From assembly GCA_016934955.1 (NCBI GenBank), contig JAFGRY010000028.1:25663-89662 (forward strand): a stretch of 64,000 nt of DNA, given 5' to 3'. Positions 8,616-18,167 of this stretch are shown here, in pieces. The stretch's first letter is position 1. Each line of letters begins with the position of its first letter. The notes under the pieces were generated by a model that saw only the letters and a program-made list of their open reading frames with translations, was not told where the DNA came from and did not search any database. The stretch is from a bacterium. GTDB taxonomy: Bacteria > Zhuqueibacterota > QNDG01 > JAGLOF01. The position numbers and the translations under genes were made by a program.

Positions 8616-9428
8616 ATGAGTGATACCAGGCCCATCGGCATTTTCGACTCGGGTATCGGCGGTTTAACGGTGGTGCATGAGATCTTCCAACGCCTGCCCA
8701 ATGAAAGCGTGGTCTATTTCGGCGATACCGCCCGCGTGCCCTACGGCACCAAATCGCCCCGGGTGGTGGAACAGTTCGCCAAAGAGGACATCTACTTTCT
8801 GCTCAGGCAGGACGTTAAACTCGTTGTCGCCGCCTGCCACACCGTGTCATCGGTGGCACTTGACGGGCTGGTCGCCTCCATGCACCTCCCGATCCTGGGC
8901 GTGGTAGATCCCGGTGTGAAGGCCGCCCTGGAAGCGACCGGGAACAACCGCGTCGGCATCATCGGCACCAGGGCGACGGTGCACAGCGGCACATATGAAG
9001 CGAAATTCCGGGCCAAAAATCCGGATGTGAAAATCTTTTCCAAAGCCTGCCCCCTCTTCGTGCCCCTGGCGGAAGAGGGGTGGCTGGAAAGCGACGTCAC
9101 CAGAATGACCGCTGAAATATATCTCGAACCGATCAAAGAGGAGGGCGTTGACACGCTCATCCTCGGCTGTACCCACTATCCCCTCCTGAAAAAGGTGATC
9201 CGGCAGGTAATGGGAGAGAGTGTGGTGATCATCGACTCTGCTGAAGAGACAGCCAAACAGGTGGCCAGACGTCTGCAGTTGATCCAGATGGAGAACGCAG
9301 CGGGCAATCCGCCCTCGCACGCGTTCTATGTCAGTGACATTCCGCACCAGTTTCAGGAGGTCGGGGAACGGTTCCTCGGAGACAGACTGGGCAATGTCAC
9401 CCGGGTCGATCTCGATACGGTCCACTGA
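8616..9428 (+). CDS. murI: Glutamate racemase
   Basis: This cytoplasmic enzyme makes D-glutamate for peptidoglycan. The 270-residue product has the family landmarks: GIFDSGIGGLTVV at the N-terminus, the first catalytic cysteine at residue 74 (VVAACHTVSS), and the second at 185 in LGCTHYPLL. Substrate-binding DSG and YGTKSP are present. The usual CNT triad around the first cysteine reads CHT here, an asparagine-to-histidine change. The Shine-Dalgarno sits within the end of the preceding amidase gene, so the two are probably co-translated. No other racemase is visible in the window. Confidence 0.94.
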   Translation: MSDTRPIGIFDSGIGGLTVVHEIFQRLPNESVVYFGDTARVPYGTKSPRVVEQFAKEDIYFLLRQDVKLVVAACHTVSSVALDGLVASMHLPILGVVDPGVKAALEATGNNRVGIIGTRATVHSGTYEAKFRAKNPDVKIFSKACPLFVPLAEEGWLESDVTRMTAEIYLEPIKEEGVDTLILGCTHYPLLKKVIRQVMGESVVIIDSAEETAKQVARRLQLIQMENAAGNPPSHAFYVSDIPHQFQEVGERFLGDRLGNVTRVDLDTVH

Positions 9429-9464
9429 AAAACACGAACATCCGGAGAACCAGGACGGGAATCC

Positions 9465-11006
9465 ATGTTTTCAAAAGTATTCAGCGCCGCTGTACTCGGC
9501 ATCGAAGGGTACATCGTCGAAGTGGAATCACATATGGAACAGGGCCTGCCGGCATTCTCAACGGTGGGGCTGCCGGACGGAGCGGTCAGGGAATCAAAAG
9601 AGCGGGTGAACGCCGCCATCAAGAACAGCGGCTTCTTTCTGCCCACAAAGCGGATAACCGTCAACCTGGCCCCGGCCGATATCCGGAAAGAGGGATCGGC
9701 CTTCGACCTGCCCATGGCCCTCGGCCTGATGGCGGCCAGCGGCCAGCTGCCGCAGGATGCGCTGCAGCATGCGGTCATTCTCGGCGAACTGGCCCTGGAC
9801 GGAAAAGTGCGGCCCATTCGGGGCAGCCTTCCCATTTCCGTGGCCGTACGTGACAGTGAGTTCAGCCGGCTGATCCTCCCCCGGGAAAACGCCCGGGAGG
9901 CCGCCATGGTTGACGGGCTGGACGTGTTCGCGGTCGGGCACCTCAGCGAAGCGCACGATCTGATCAGAAACGGCTGCGACACGGAACCGGTCCGGGTTGA
10001 CATGGACGATGTCTTCAAACGGCGGCGGCAGTACCATATCGACTTCAGAGACGTAAAAGGGCAGGTGCATATAAAACGCGCCCTGGAAGTGGCGGCGGCG
10101 GGCGGGCACAACGTGCTCATGATGGGCCCGCCGGGATCGGGGAAGACAATGCTTGCAAGGCGGTTCCCCACGATTCTGCCGGACATGACCCTGGACGAGT
10201 CCATTGAGACCACCAAGATCCACTCGGTCTCGGGGATACTGCCCCCGGAAACGGCGCTGGTGGCGACCAGGCCGTTCAGAGCGCCGCACCACACCATCTC
10301 CGATGCCGGACTCATCGGGGGAGGCCATGTCCCGAGGCCGGGAGAGGTCAGTCTGGCGCACCACGGGGTGCTCTTTCTCGATGAGCTGCCCGAGTTCCGG
10401 AAAAATGTGCTGGAAGTCATGCGGCAGCCCATGGAGGATGGACAGGTAACCATCGCCCGCGCGGCCCTCAGCATCACCTATCCGGCGAATTTCATGCTGG
10501 TGGCGGCCATGAATCCCTGTCCCTGCGGATTTTTTACCGATCCGAATCACGAATGCACCTGCGCCGTGCCCCAGATTCAGCGCTACCGGGCGAAAATTTC
10601 GGGCCCGCTGCTGGATCGGATCGACATTCACATCGAAGTACCGGCCGTGCCTTATGAAGAGCTGTCGGGAAGGGCAACGGGAGAAAGCTCCGAATCGATC
10701 AGGGGAAGAGTGAAAACAGCGCGGGACATTCAGACCCGCAGGTTCAGAGAAGTAAAAGACACCTACTGCAACGCCCACATGATATCGAAGCAGATCCGCA
10801 GGTGGTGTCGCATCGACAGCGAGGGCGACACGCTGCTCAATACCGCCATAACGAGGCTGGGACTGTCGGCCAGAGCCTACGACCGTATTCTGAAAGTCTC
10901 GAGGACCATCGCCGACCTCGACGGTTCGGAAGCGATACAGCCGGCACATATCGCCGAAGCCATTCAGTACCGCAGCCTTGACAGAGATTTCGCGGCAACC
11001 GTCTAA
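9465..11006 (+). CDS. comM: YifB/ComM-family magnesium-chelatase-like AAA+ ATPase
   Basis: The product is 513 residues, normal for the family. Residues 1-170 are the ChlI-like (Lon-protease-fold) N-terminal domain ([20 protein letters not shown]). The AAA+ core follows, with Walker [10 protein letters not shown] near residue 220, [16 protein letters not shown], Walker [10 protein letters not shown] and a sensor segment [11 protein letters not shown], then the Mg-chelatase C-terminal helices ([19 protein letters not shown]). In Vibrio and Acinetobacter ComM is a branch-migration helicase aiding natural transformation; the same role here is inferred. It starts 36 bases after murI. Confidence 0.92.
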   Translation: MFSKVFSAAVLGIEGYIVEVESHMEQGLPAFSTVGLPDGAVRESKERVNAAIKNSGFFLPTKRITVNLAPADIRKEGSAFDLPMALGLMAASGQLPQDALQHAVILGELALDGKVRPIRGSLPISVAVRDSEFSRLILPRENAREAAMVDGLDVFAVGHLSEAHDLIRNGCDTEPVRVDMDDVFKRRRQYHIDFRDVKGQVHIKRALEVAAAGGHNVLMMGPPGSGKTMLARRFPTILPDMTLDESIETTKIHSVSGILPPETALVATRPFRAPHHTISDAGLIGGGHVPRPGEVSLAHHGVLFLDELPEFRKNVLEVMRQPMEDGQVTIARAALSITYPANFMLVAAMNPCPCGFFTDPNHECTCAVPQIQRYRAKISGPLLDRIDIHIEVPAVPYEELSGRATGESSESIRGRVKTARDIQTRRFREVKDTYCNAHMISKQIRRWCRIDSEGDTLLNTAITRLGLSARAYDRILKVSRTIADLDGSEAIQPAHIAEAIQYRSLDRDFAATV

Positions 11007-11022
11007 CGATACAGGTGCACCC

Positions 11023-11367
11023 ATGGAAACAGACATTCTTCAGCTGGAACCGCATGAAAACGCCCTGGTGATCCGCTTGCTCGAGAGCCGGATCTACCAG
11101 GATGTTATCCCCGGTTTCAGGGAACAGGTCCTCAGCGTCCTGGACGCGGGACATACCACCATCGTCTTCGATCTTTCCCGGGTCGATGTAATGAACAGCT
11201 CCGGGCTGGGCATCCTGATCCTGCTGCAGGATGAACTGGACCGGCGGGCCGGCACCATGATTCTCTCGGGACTGGGCCCGGTCATGGAACAGCTGTTCAC
11301 CCAAATGAAACTGGAAACACTGTTCACCGTGGCGAAGACGGAATCGGACGCGTTGGATATGATCTGA
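11023..11367 (+). CDS. STAS-domain protein, anti-sigma factor antagonist type
   Basis: The 114-residue product is a single STAS domain. The phospho-acceptor loop reads VDVMNSSGLGILI, with the serine pair at the usual place. Such proteins bind anti-sigma kinases of the RsbW/SpoIIAB class and release sigma factors, or act in other partner-switching circuits. I chose the ATG at 11023 because it begins right before the first beta strand; an upstream in-frame ATG at 10978 would overlap comM by 29 bases. No kinase or phosphatase partner gene is adjacent. A second STAS protein lies at 18168. Confidence 0.85.
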   Translation: METDILQLEPHENALVIRLLESRIYQDVIPGFREQVLSVLDAGHTTIVFDLSRVDVMNSSGLGILILLQDELDRRAGTMILSGLGPVMEQLFTQMKLETLFTVAKTESDALDMI

Positions 11368-11761
11368 CGAAAGTGCCGGCCGGGCGGGATGCCATGAAAG
11401 AGGTTGTGTCAGCGGTGAAATGGCAATAAAAAAATGACTGTCTTAAAAGTCAAAATGACAGCCATGAGGTGATTCGACAAAAAAAACCCTGCAATAGATA
11501 CCGGGTATAAAGAACCGTGTATTGGACACGGTGGGAATCCGCCTGAGCGCTTTTTACGTCCACTCTATGGAGGCATGTAATACACGTCAGAGTCGAACTC
11601 CCTTAAAATAAGTGATAGCTCTTTATATTGCCGGCATTCTCTACTGCAGGGCAATAAACACGTGCCTGTTGTCATCTGTAATGTGAAAAATTCGCATGTC
11701 AAAGTCAAGAGAAAATTACCCTGCGGCCGGGTTTCAGGCAGATCGTAAAGGAGGAATTCAC
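11368..11761. other. Intergenic region, no gene seen; possible operator-like palindrome
   Basis: The 394-base gap is AT-richer than the genes around it. It has an imperfect palindrome AAGTCAAAATGACAG (11447-11461; half-sites GTCA/TGAC) preceded by ACTGTC, a TCCACTCTATGGA inverted repeat near 11569, and A runs near 11428 and 11479. These could be operator or promoter parts for the NfeD-slipin operon, but I could not fit a clear -35/-10 pair. Confidence 0.4.
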
Positions 11762-13048
11762 ATGCACGTATCAGGCAAATTTCTGCTGACACTGCTCATG
11801 CTCTTTCTTGTCACCGGCAGCGGGTACGCCGGGGATATCGACATAATCACCGTCGACGGCGCCATCACCCCCGTAACGGCCCGCTACATACAGGATGCCG
11901 TTTCCCGGGCGGAGGACAAGGGGGCGGAATGTCTCATCATCCGGCTCGATACGCCGGGGGGACTGCTGCAGGCGACCATGGCAATCGACAAGCGTCTGCT
12001 CTCGGCGGCCGTACCCGTGGTCGTCTATATCTATCCGGGCGGAGGGCGGGCGGCTTCGGCGGGGGTGTTCATCTCATATGCGGCTCATATAACCGCCATG
12101 GCTCCGAGCACCAACATCGGTTCAGCGCATCCGGTGAATATGGGCGGCCAGGACACCTCCCGGGTCATGCTGGAAAAAATCACCAACGATGCGGTGGCGC
12201 ACATCCGGGGCCTGGCCCAAAAGCGAAACCGAAATGCTGAATGGGCGGAACAGGCGATCCGGGAAAGTGTGAACATCACCGAAACCGAAGCGCTCGCTCT
12301 CAACGTCATCGATCTTATCGCCGAGAACATGACTGATCTTGTCGATAAGCTCGACGGGCTCACCGTATCCGTGAACGGCAGGGAGGTTACGCTCAATACG
12401 GCCGATGCCGAGCTGTATTATCGGGATATGGGTCTCAACTATCGCATCCTCGACCATATCGCAAATCCCAATATCGCCTACCTGCTCATGATGGCGGGTA
12501 TTTTCGGTATCTTTTTTGAACTCCGCAGCCCGGGCAGCATCTTCCCCGGAGCACTGGGCGCCATTTCTCTTATCCTCGCGTTCTTTGCCTTTCAGGTGCT
12601 CCCGATAAACGCTGCCGGGATTCTGCTTATCCTTCTGGCGGTGGTCCTCTTTATCCTGGAGGTGCACATTGTCAGTTACGGTTTGCTCACTATTGGAGGA
12701 TTGATATCAATGGTTCTTGGATCAATGATGCTGTACCGGTCGCCGGAACTGCAGGTCGCCCTGTCCGTGCTCATTCCGGTGGTAGTTGGATTCGCGCTCT
12801 TCTTCATCCTCGCGGTCTATCTGGCCGCCAGGGCGCAGATCAGGAAAAGCATTTCAGGTAAAGAGGGCATCGTGGGGGAAACGGGGACGGCGCTTCAGAA
12901 TCTCGATCCTGAAGGCCAGGTGTCGGTGCATGGCGAAATATGGAGGGCCGTGGCCGATGAAAAAATAAAAAAGGGGACCAAAGTACGGGTCGTTGCCGTA
13001 ACCGGTATGCAGCTCACGGTTGAAACGGTAACGGAATCCAACCGGTAA
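11762..13048 (+). CDS. NfeD-family membrane serine protease (ClpP-like plus NfeD OB domain)
   Basis: The product is 428 residues from the ATG at 11762, which has a strong AAAGGAGG 7 bases upstream. A signal sequence (FLLTLLMLFLVTGSGYA) is followed by a ClpP-class protease domain: DTPGGLLQATMAI, then the nucleophile Ser in RAASAGVFISYAA. Residues about 245-370 hold four or more membrane helices, and the C-terminus is an OB-fold NfeD domain (GKEGIVGETGTALQ). Homologues (1510-N in Pyrococcus) cleave the stomatin C-terminal region. The slipin gene follows after 54 bases, the classic NfeD-stomatin operon. Confidence 0.92.
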   Translation: MHVSGKFLLTLLMLFLVTGSGYAGDIDIITVDGAITPVTARYIQDAVSRAEDKGAECLIIRLDTPGGLLQATMAIDKRLLSAAVPVVVYIYPGGGRAASAGVFISYAAHITAMAPSTNIGSAHPVNMGGQDTSRVMLEKITNDAVAHIRGLAQKRNRNAEWAEQAIRESVNITETEALALNVIDLIAENMTDLVDKLDGLTVSVNGREVTLNTADAELYYRDMGLNYRILDHIANPNIAYLLMMAGIFGIFFELRSPGSIFPGALGAISLILAFFAFQVLPINAAGILLILLAVVLFILEVHIVSYGLLTIGGLISMVLGSMMLYRSPELQVALSVLIPVVVGFALFFILAVYLAARAQIRKSISGKEGIVGETGTALQNLDPEGQVSVHGEIWRAVADEKIKKGTKVRVVAVTGMQLTVETVTESNR

Positions 13049-13102
13049 ACTCACTCCGGCGCAGCCGAGCCGGATACGTCATCAAACATAGAGGAGGCTG
13101 TC

Positions 13103-13858
13103 ATGCAATTCGTATTCACATTTGGATTTATTCTGTTTTTACTGATCGCCAGCGCCGTGCGCATTCTCAAAGAATACGAGCGCGGCGTCATTTTTCGCCT
13201 GGGAAGAGTCATCGGGTACAAGGGCCCCGGCCTGATCCTGCTTATCCCGGTCATCGACCGCATGGTCAAAGTCAGTCTTCGCACGGTTGCCATGGATGTC
13301 CCGCCCCAGGATGTGATCACCAAGGACAACGTATCGATTAAAGTCAATGCGGTTGTCTATTTCAGAGTGATGGACGCGGCCAGGGCCATCGTGGAAGTCC
13401 AGGATTACCTCTACGCCACATCCCAGCTGGCCCAGACCACACTGCGGTCGGTCCTGGGACAGTTCGACCTGGATGAGCTCCTGTCGGAGCGGGAAGTCAT
13501 CAACGAAAAGCTGCAGGCCATTCTCGACAAGCACACCGATCCCTGGGGCATCAAGGTCAGCCTCGTGGAAGTAAAACACATCGACCTGCCGGAAGAGATG
13601 AAACGGGCCATCGCGCGCCAGGCGGAGGCGGAACGGGAAAGACGGGCGAAGATTATCCACGCCGACGGTGAAGCCCAGGCCTCCGAACAGCTCCTGCGTG
13701 CGGCCGAGACACTGGGCAGGGAACCGACGGCAATTCAGCTGCGTTTTCTCCAGACCCTGGTTGAGGTTGCCGCTGAGAACAATTCGACCATGCTCTTTCC
13801 GGTTCCCATCGACCTGTTCGAGCCCTTCCTGAGAAAGATCGCGAAAGACAAGAAATAA
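13103..13858 (+). CDS. Slipin (stomatin/SPFH Band 7 family)
   Basis: This is a 251-residue membrane-anchored protein. One N-terminal hydrophobic hairpin ([20 protein letters not shown]) precedes a Band 7 domain with [40 protein letters not shown] and a coiled-coil stretch [20 protein letters not shown]. Slipins form membrane rings and microdomains. The hydrophobic segment [20 protein letters not shown] near the C-terminus matches the region cleaved by the NfeD partner in archaea. Start ATG at 13103 has AGAGGAGG upstream. Confidence 0.93.
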   Translation: MQFVFTFGFILFLLIASAVRILKEYERGVIFRLGRVIGYKGPGLILLIPVIDRMVKVSLRTVAMDVPPQDVITKDNVSIKVNAVVYFRVMDAARAIVEVQDYLYATSQLAQTTLRSVLGQFDLDELLSEREVINEKLQAILDKHTDPWGIKVSLVEVKHIDLPEEMKRAIARQAEAERERRAKIIHADGEAQASEQLLRAAETLGREPTAIQLRFLQTLVEVAAENNSTMLFPVPIDLFEPFLRKIAKDKK

Positions 13859-13906
13859 AACGGACGATGATCCCTTCGTCCCACCACCTCTGCAGATGGA
13901 GCAACA

Positions 13907-14287
13907 ATGATCGATTGGAAAAAAATGAAATCGGCGGCCCTTGAATGGGGGCTCTTTTTCGGCATCGTCACCTGGCTGTTCGCCACGGCGATCACCAACG
14001 AGTTTACCTCGGCGGCGGTCTGGGGGATGATCATCTCCCGGGTCGTCATGGGGGCCGTTACCGCGGTCATCGCCTGGACGGTCCCCTGGTGGATTCGGGG
14101 CGCGGTCACCGGTATCGGCGTGAACCTGCTGTTCGCCGCTCTGTCCGCGCTCCCATCGGGTTCCTTCTTTGACGGCTGGAGAGTGGGATTCACACTCATG
14201 CTGGTCACCGGGATAGTGGCGGGAATACTGCTGGAGCTTGCCATGCTGCACCGCGAAAAGCAGCTGGCGGCGCACACATCACGCTAA
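13907..14287 (+). CDS. Small membrane protein, unknown
   Basis: The product is 126 residues with four predicted membrane helices (about 10-30, 38-58, 62-82 and 98-118) and a short basic C-terminus. I do not recognise a family. It lies 48 bases after the slipin gene and 16 bases before the acyltransferase-like gene, on the same strand, and could be an accessory to either. The helix-rich sequence with Gly-rich turns (GAVTAVIAWTVPWWIRGAV) does not suggest a channel or carrier signature. Confidence 0.6.
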   Translation: MIDWKKMKSAALEWGLFFGIVTWLFATAITNEFTSAAVWGMIISRVVMGAVTAVIAWTVPWWIRGAVTGIGVNLLFAALSALPSGSFFDGWRVGFTLMLVTGIVAGILLELAMLHREKQLAAHTSR

Positions 14288-14303
14288 GGGGAGCGGTTCC
14301 CGT

Positions 14304-15425
14304 ATGAATTACTCGGTACAGGCAGTGGAGACCGGGGGCGGGCTGAAACAGTTCATCGGCCTGCCCTACCATCTCTATAAAAACCATCCGGTCTGGGTCC
14401 CCCCGCTGAGGATGGAGGAGCGGAAAAACTACTCGCCGAAAAAAAATCCGCTCTTCGACCATTGCGATGTCAAGCATTTTCTCCTCCTGAAGGCGGGAAG
14501 ACCGGCAGGCAGGATAAGCGCCTTTGTCAATCATCTGGCCAACGAACACTGGGGCACCCGTACCGGCCTCTTCGGGTCCTACGAATGCGCACCGGACGGC
14601 GCCGCCCCGGGATTGCTCCTCACCGCGGCGGAAGAGTGGCTGCGGAAACAGGGAATGACGGTGATGCAGGGTCCGTGGAGTTTCGCCTCCCAGGAATTCG
14701 GCCTGCTGGTCAGGGGATTCGACACTCCGCCCATGGTGATGGCCCCCTGGAATCCACCGTCCTACGAGGACCACTTCCGCGCGTTCGGCCTGAAAAAAGC
14801 GAAGGATCTGCTGGTATACGAGATCGACGTATCCCGGGGCTACACACTCCCGGAAAAATATATCCGGTTCAGCGAGTCCCTGGAAAAAAAACTCGATATC
14901 AGGGTTCGTCCCATCGAGATGAAACGTCTCCGTTCGGAAGTGGCGAACATTCTGGAAGTCGCCAATGCCTCCACCAGCGGCAACTGGGGGTATATCCCGG
15001 TCACCGACAAAGAGGCTGAGGAACTGGCACAGTCGCTGAGAATGATCGCGGATCCCGACATCGTCATGCTGGCCGAGATCGAGGGGAAACCGGTGGGCTA
15101 CCTGATCGTTCTGCCCGATATCAACACCCTGCTGAAAGGATCAGACGGACGATTGCTGCCGGCAACCTTTCTGAAACTGCTTTTCGGTCTCAGGCGCATC
15201 ACCCGCTACCGCATCTGGGCCCTGGGGATCATCCCCGAATTTCAGCGCAGGGGCATTGACACGCTCTTCTACCGGCATCTTCACCGGAAACTCACGGCAA
15301 AGGGCGCCACGACCGTCGAAGCCAACTACGTGCTCGAAGACAACATGGCGATGAACAACCCAATTCTGAAAATGGGTTTTACCGAATCGAAACGCTACCG
15401 TGTATTTGAAAAAGAATTATCCTGA
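14304..15425 (+). CDS. GNAT-like N-acyltransferase (YghO-type)
   Basis: The product is 373 residues from the ATG at 14304, which follows GGGGAGCGG. The N-terminal part (FIGLPYHLYKNHPVWVPPL) and GPWSFASQEFGLLVRGFDTPP are typical of large acyltransferase-like proteins related to E. coli YghO. The C-terminal half looks like an acetyltransferase fold, with IWALGIIPEFQRRGIDTLFY as the likely acyl-CoA pyrophosphate loop. The substrate is unknown. It sits directly upstream of the AmmeMemoRadiSam genes, with a 25-base gap, and may belong to that operon. Confidence 0.75.
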   Translation: MNYSVQAVETGGGLKQFIGLPYHLYKNHPVWVPPLRMEERKNYSPKKNPLFDHCDVKHFLLLKAGRPAGRISAFVNHLANEHWGTRTGLFGSYECAPDGAAPGLLLTAAEEWLRKQGMTVMQGPWSFASQEFGLLVRGFDTPPMVMAPWNPPSYEDHFRAFGLKKAKDLLVYEIDVSRGYTLPEKYIRFSESLEKKLDIRVRPIEMKRLRSEVANILEVANASTSGNWGYIPVTDKEAEELAQSLRMIADPDIVMLAEIEGKPVGYLIVLPDINTLLKGSDGRLLPATFLKLLFGLRRITRYRIWALGIIPEFQRRGIDTLFYRHLHRKLTAKGATTVEANYVLEDNMAMNNPILKMGFTESKRYRVFEKELS

Positions 15426-15450
15426 ATTCGAAGCAAACGCCGGAGCAGCG

Positions 15451-16554
15451 ATGACATCAGCAACGCGACGCGCATTTCTCAAGCAGGCCACGGCTGCGGC
15501 CGCAGGAGCCCTGCTGACGCCGGTGTACGCCCGGAGCGACCTGGCCGGGGAGCAGGCCCGGTACTGGGACAAGCTGCCGGGAAAGCAGGTGCAGTGCCGT
15601 CTCTGTCCCTGGCGGTGCACGGTCAAACCCGGCCAGCGGGGGCGCTGTCAGGTGCGCCGGAATATAGACGGCACCTATTACTCCCTGGTGTACGGCCGTA
15701 TCGCGGCCATCCACCGGGATCCAATCGAAAAAAAGCCGTTTTTCCATTTTCTGCCCGGTTCCAGCGCTTTCTCTCTGGCGACCGCGGGCTGTAACTTCGA
15801 TTGCAGTTTCTGCCAGAACTGGACCCTGGCGCGAAAGCGTCCCGATGACATCCCCAGTACCGCCTACACTCCCGCGGATATTGTCGCCTCCGCCCGAAAA
15901 ACCGGGGACGCATCGATCGCCTACACCTATAATGAACCGACGATCTACAACGAATTCATCACCGACACGACCCGCCTGGCAAAACCGGCGGGATTGAGGA
16001 CAGTGCTTATTTCCAACGGCTTCATCAACAGGGAGCCCCTCAGGGAGCTGACCGGGCTCATTGACGCCTACAAAGTGGACCTTAAATCCTTCTCTGAAGA
16101 GTACTATCTGAACGTTGTCAAGGGCAGGCTCGCTCCTGTTCTTGAAACGCTGGAAACCCTGCGATCCGACAATATCTGGACCGAAATCGTCTACCTTACC
16201 GTGCCGACGCTCAATGATGATACTGCACAGGTTAAAAAAATGGTGACCTGGATCCGTACCACTCTCGGACCCGATGTTCCCGTGCATTTCACCCGCTTTC
16301 ACCCGAATTACCGCCTGACCAACCTGCCCTCCACTCCCGTGGAAACGCTGGAACGGCTGCGGGCAACCGCTCTCGAGGGAGGCCTGCATTACGCCTATAT
16401 CGGCAACGTACCGGGCCATGAAGGTGAGAACACCTACTGCCACAGCTGCGGGAAGCGGCTGATCACCCGCATCGGCTTTGTAATCTACGAAAACCGTCTG
16501 GAATCGGGAGCCTGCGGCTACTGCGGCACCCCGATTCCGGGCATTTGGACATAA
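15451..16554 (+). CDS. amrS: AmmeMemoRadiSam system radical SAM enzyme with Tat signal
   Basis: The product is 367 residues starting at 15451. It begins with a twin-arginine-type leader (TRRAFLKQATAAAAGALL), then a Cys-rich front (CRLCPWRCTVKPGQRGRC), then the [4Fe-4S]/SAM site CNFDCSFC at about residue 115. AYTYNEPTI and YKVDLKSF are typical of this pyruvate-formate-lyase-activase-like family. The C-terminus carries two further CxxC pairs (CHSCGK, CGYCG). The reaction is unknown. The next gene is the Memo-AMMECR1 fusion, which completes the system. A translocated radical SAM enzyme is unusual because the cofactor needs a reductant; the leader may instead be an anchor or a recent gain. Confidence 0.9.
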   Translation: MTSATRRAFLKQATAAAAGALLTPVYARSDLAGEQARYWDKLPGKQVQCRLCPWRCTVKPGQRGRCQVRRNIDGTYYSLVYGRIAAIHRDPIEKKPFFHFLPGSSAFSLATAGCNFDCSFCQNWTLARKRPDDIPSTAYTPADIVASARKTGDASIAYTYNEPTIYNEFITDTTRLAKPAGLRTVLISNGFINREPLRELTGLIDAYKVDLKSFSEEYYLNVVKGRLAPVLETLETLRSDNIWTEIVYLTVPTLNDDTAQVKKMVTWIRTTLGPDVPVHFTRFHPNYRLTNLPSTPVETLERLRATALEGGLHYAYIGNVPGHEGENTYCHSCGKRLITRIGFVIYENRLESGACGYCGTPIPGIWT

Positions 16555-16578
16555 CAAAAAACGCCTGGGGATTGTATT

Positions 16579-18090
16579 ATGAAACGACGTCTGAACGCTG
16601 CGGCCGCTGTGCTGCTGGGCAGCCTTATCCTCACCGGAGCGGTATTTTCCCAGATACGGGAATCATCGCGCGCCGGTGGTTTTTACAGCGCCAACGCATC
16701 CGAATTGAAAGCTTCACTGAACCAGTTCTACCAGAATGCGAAACCGGCCGAAGTGAGCGCCACCCGGATACAGGCGATCTGGGTCCCGCACGCCGGTCAC
16801 CAGTTCAGCGGCCAGATCGCCGCAAACGGCTGGTACTCGGTCAGGGGACGGCCCTATGACGCCGTCATGATCATCGCCCCCTCCCACACGACACCGCTGC
16901 GGACAATTTCCGTCGGCGATTTCGAGGCCTACCGGACACCGCTGGGGACGCTGCCGGTTGAGCGGGAGTTGACGGCCGCGATTCTCGAACGAGTAAAGGA
17001 CGCCGCCTTCGTGCCGGAAGCGCATGAGATGGAACACGCCATCGAAGTGCAGATACCCTTTATTCAGACGCTGCTTCCCGGCGTACCGATCGTTCCCATT
17101 CTTGTGGGAAGGCTGGACCTGGGAGAATGCCGGGATCTGGCGAATGCGCTTTGCGACATCTGCAAAGACAAACAGGTGCTGTTCGCGGCCAGTTCGGACA
17201 TGTCCCATTACCCCTCCTATGAAGACGCTCTCACGGTTGACGGCAAAGTGCTCAGCGCCATCGAAGAGTTCGACATCATGAAGATCGATCATCTTACCCG
17301 CAGCCTGCTGCAGGAGAACATTCCCGGACTCAGTACGGTGCTCTGCGGGTGGCCGGCGCTCCAGACCGTCATGCGGATCGCTCACAAATTGAAATCATCG
17401 CAGGCGGAAGTGCTTCCCTACCAGAACTCCGGGGATGTTTCCGGGGAACGGCAGCGCGTGGTCGGTTATGGCGCGGCCGTCTTTCACACGAAAGCTGCCA
17501 AAAGCAAGCGAGGTGACGATATGATCGAGGAGATCGATTTCACTCCCGAGGAAAAAACGAAGCTGTTTTCCATTGCCCGGCAGGCGATTACCGCGGCCGT
17601 CTCAGGCGGCGACATGCCGGTGCTGACTACCGGAGAAGAGAATCTTCTTCTCAAACGCGGTGTGTTCGTTACCCTCACCAACAAAGGAAGGCTGCGGGGC
17701 TGCATCGGCAACTTCAACCCCGCCTACCCGCTCTGGGACATGGTCGCCCGCATGGCGGTGGCGGCCGCCACTCAGGACTACCGCTTCAGTATGGATCCGA
17801 TCACCACTCCCGAACTGGAAAATCTGGAAATAAAAATCTCCATTCTCTCAAAAATGCATAAAATTGACTCCATCGACGAGATCGAGATCGGCACCCACGG
17901 CATCTGGATACGACAGGGAAGCCGAAGCGGCACCTATCTGCCTGAAGTCGCCGTGGAGATGGGCTGGAATACAACCGAATTTCTTGAACACTGCAGTGCC
18001 GAAAAAGCCGGCCTCGGACCTGACGCCTGGAAAAAAGGAGCGGATATCTATATCTATTCCTCACAGGTGCTGAGCGAAAAAGATATCTAA
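16579..18090 (+). CDS. Fused AmmeMemoRadiSam proteins B (Memo-like) and A (AMMECR1), secreted
   Basis: The 503-residue product fuses two parts of the system. After a signal peptide (AAAVLLGSLILTGAVFSQ), residues 30-300 are Memo-like, with WVPHAGHQFSG, IIAPSHTTP, ASSDMSHYPSY and VLCGWPAL carrying the His/His/Cys residues that bind a metal in MEMO1. Residues about 315-500 are an AMMECR1 domain (LRGCIGNFNPAYPLWDM). Memo is related to class III extradiol dioxygenases; the AMMECR1 role is unknown. The gene begins 24 bases after amrS. Both exported leaders in this operon point to a role across the inner membrane. Confidence 0.9.
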   Translation: MKRRLNAAAAVLLGSLILTGAVFSQIRESSRAGGFYSANASELKASLNQFYQNAKPAEVSATRIQAIWVPHAGHQFSGQIAANGWYSVRGRPYDAVMIIAPSHTTPLRTISVGDFEAYRTPLGTLPVERELTAAILERVKDAAFVPEAHEMEHAIEVQIPFIQTLLPGVPIVPILVGRLDLGECRDLANALCDICKDKQVLFAASSDMSHYPSYEDALTVDGKVLSAIEEFDIMKIDHLTRSLLQENIPGLSTVLCGWPALQTVMRIAHKLKSSQAEVLPYQNSGDVSGERQRVVGYGAAVFHTKAAKSKRGDDMIEEIDFTPEEKTKLFSIARQAITAAVSGGDMPVLTTGEENLLLKRGVFVTLTNKGRLRGCIGNFNPAYPLWDMVARMAVAAATQDYRFSMDPITTPELENLEIKISILSKMHKIDSIDEIEIGTHGIWIRQGSRSGTYLPEVAVEMGWNTTEFLEHCSAEKAGLGPDAWKKGADIYIYSSQVLSEKDI

Positions 18091-18097
18091 AAACATC

Positions 18098-18126
18098 TTG
18101 TGATTTACCGTATTATCCATTATATT
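18098..18126 (+). promoter_or_regulatory. Sigma70-like promoter before the STAS gene
   Basis: TTGTGA at 18098-18103 and TATATT at 18121-18126 are separated by exactly 17 bases. It lies in the only gap between the Memo-AMMECR1 fusion and the STAS gene, whose ATG is 42 bases downstream and is preceded by GGAGG. TTTACC and GGTAAA flank the -10 as an inverted pair and may be an operator. Confidence 0.55.
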
Positions 18127-18167
18127 TGGTAAATTCCTGACCGGTAAAAACTGTTGGAGGATCACAC

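Noticed and set aside
11421..11440. Possible sigma-54 promoter (TGGCA)
   Set aside because: The -12 GC at the required spacing is missing.
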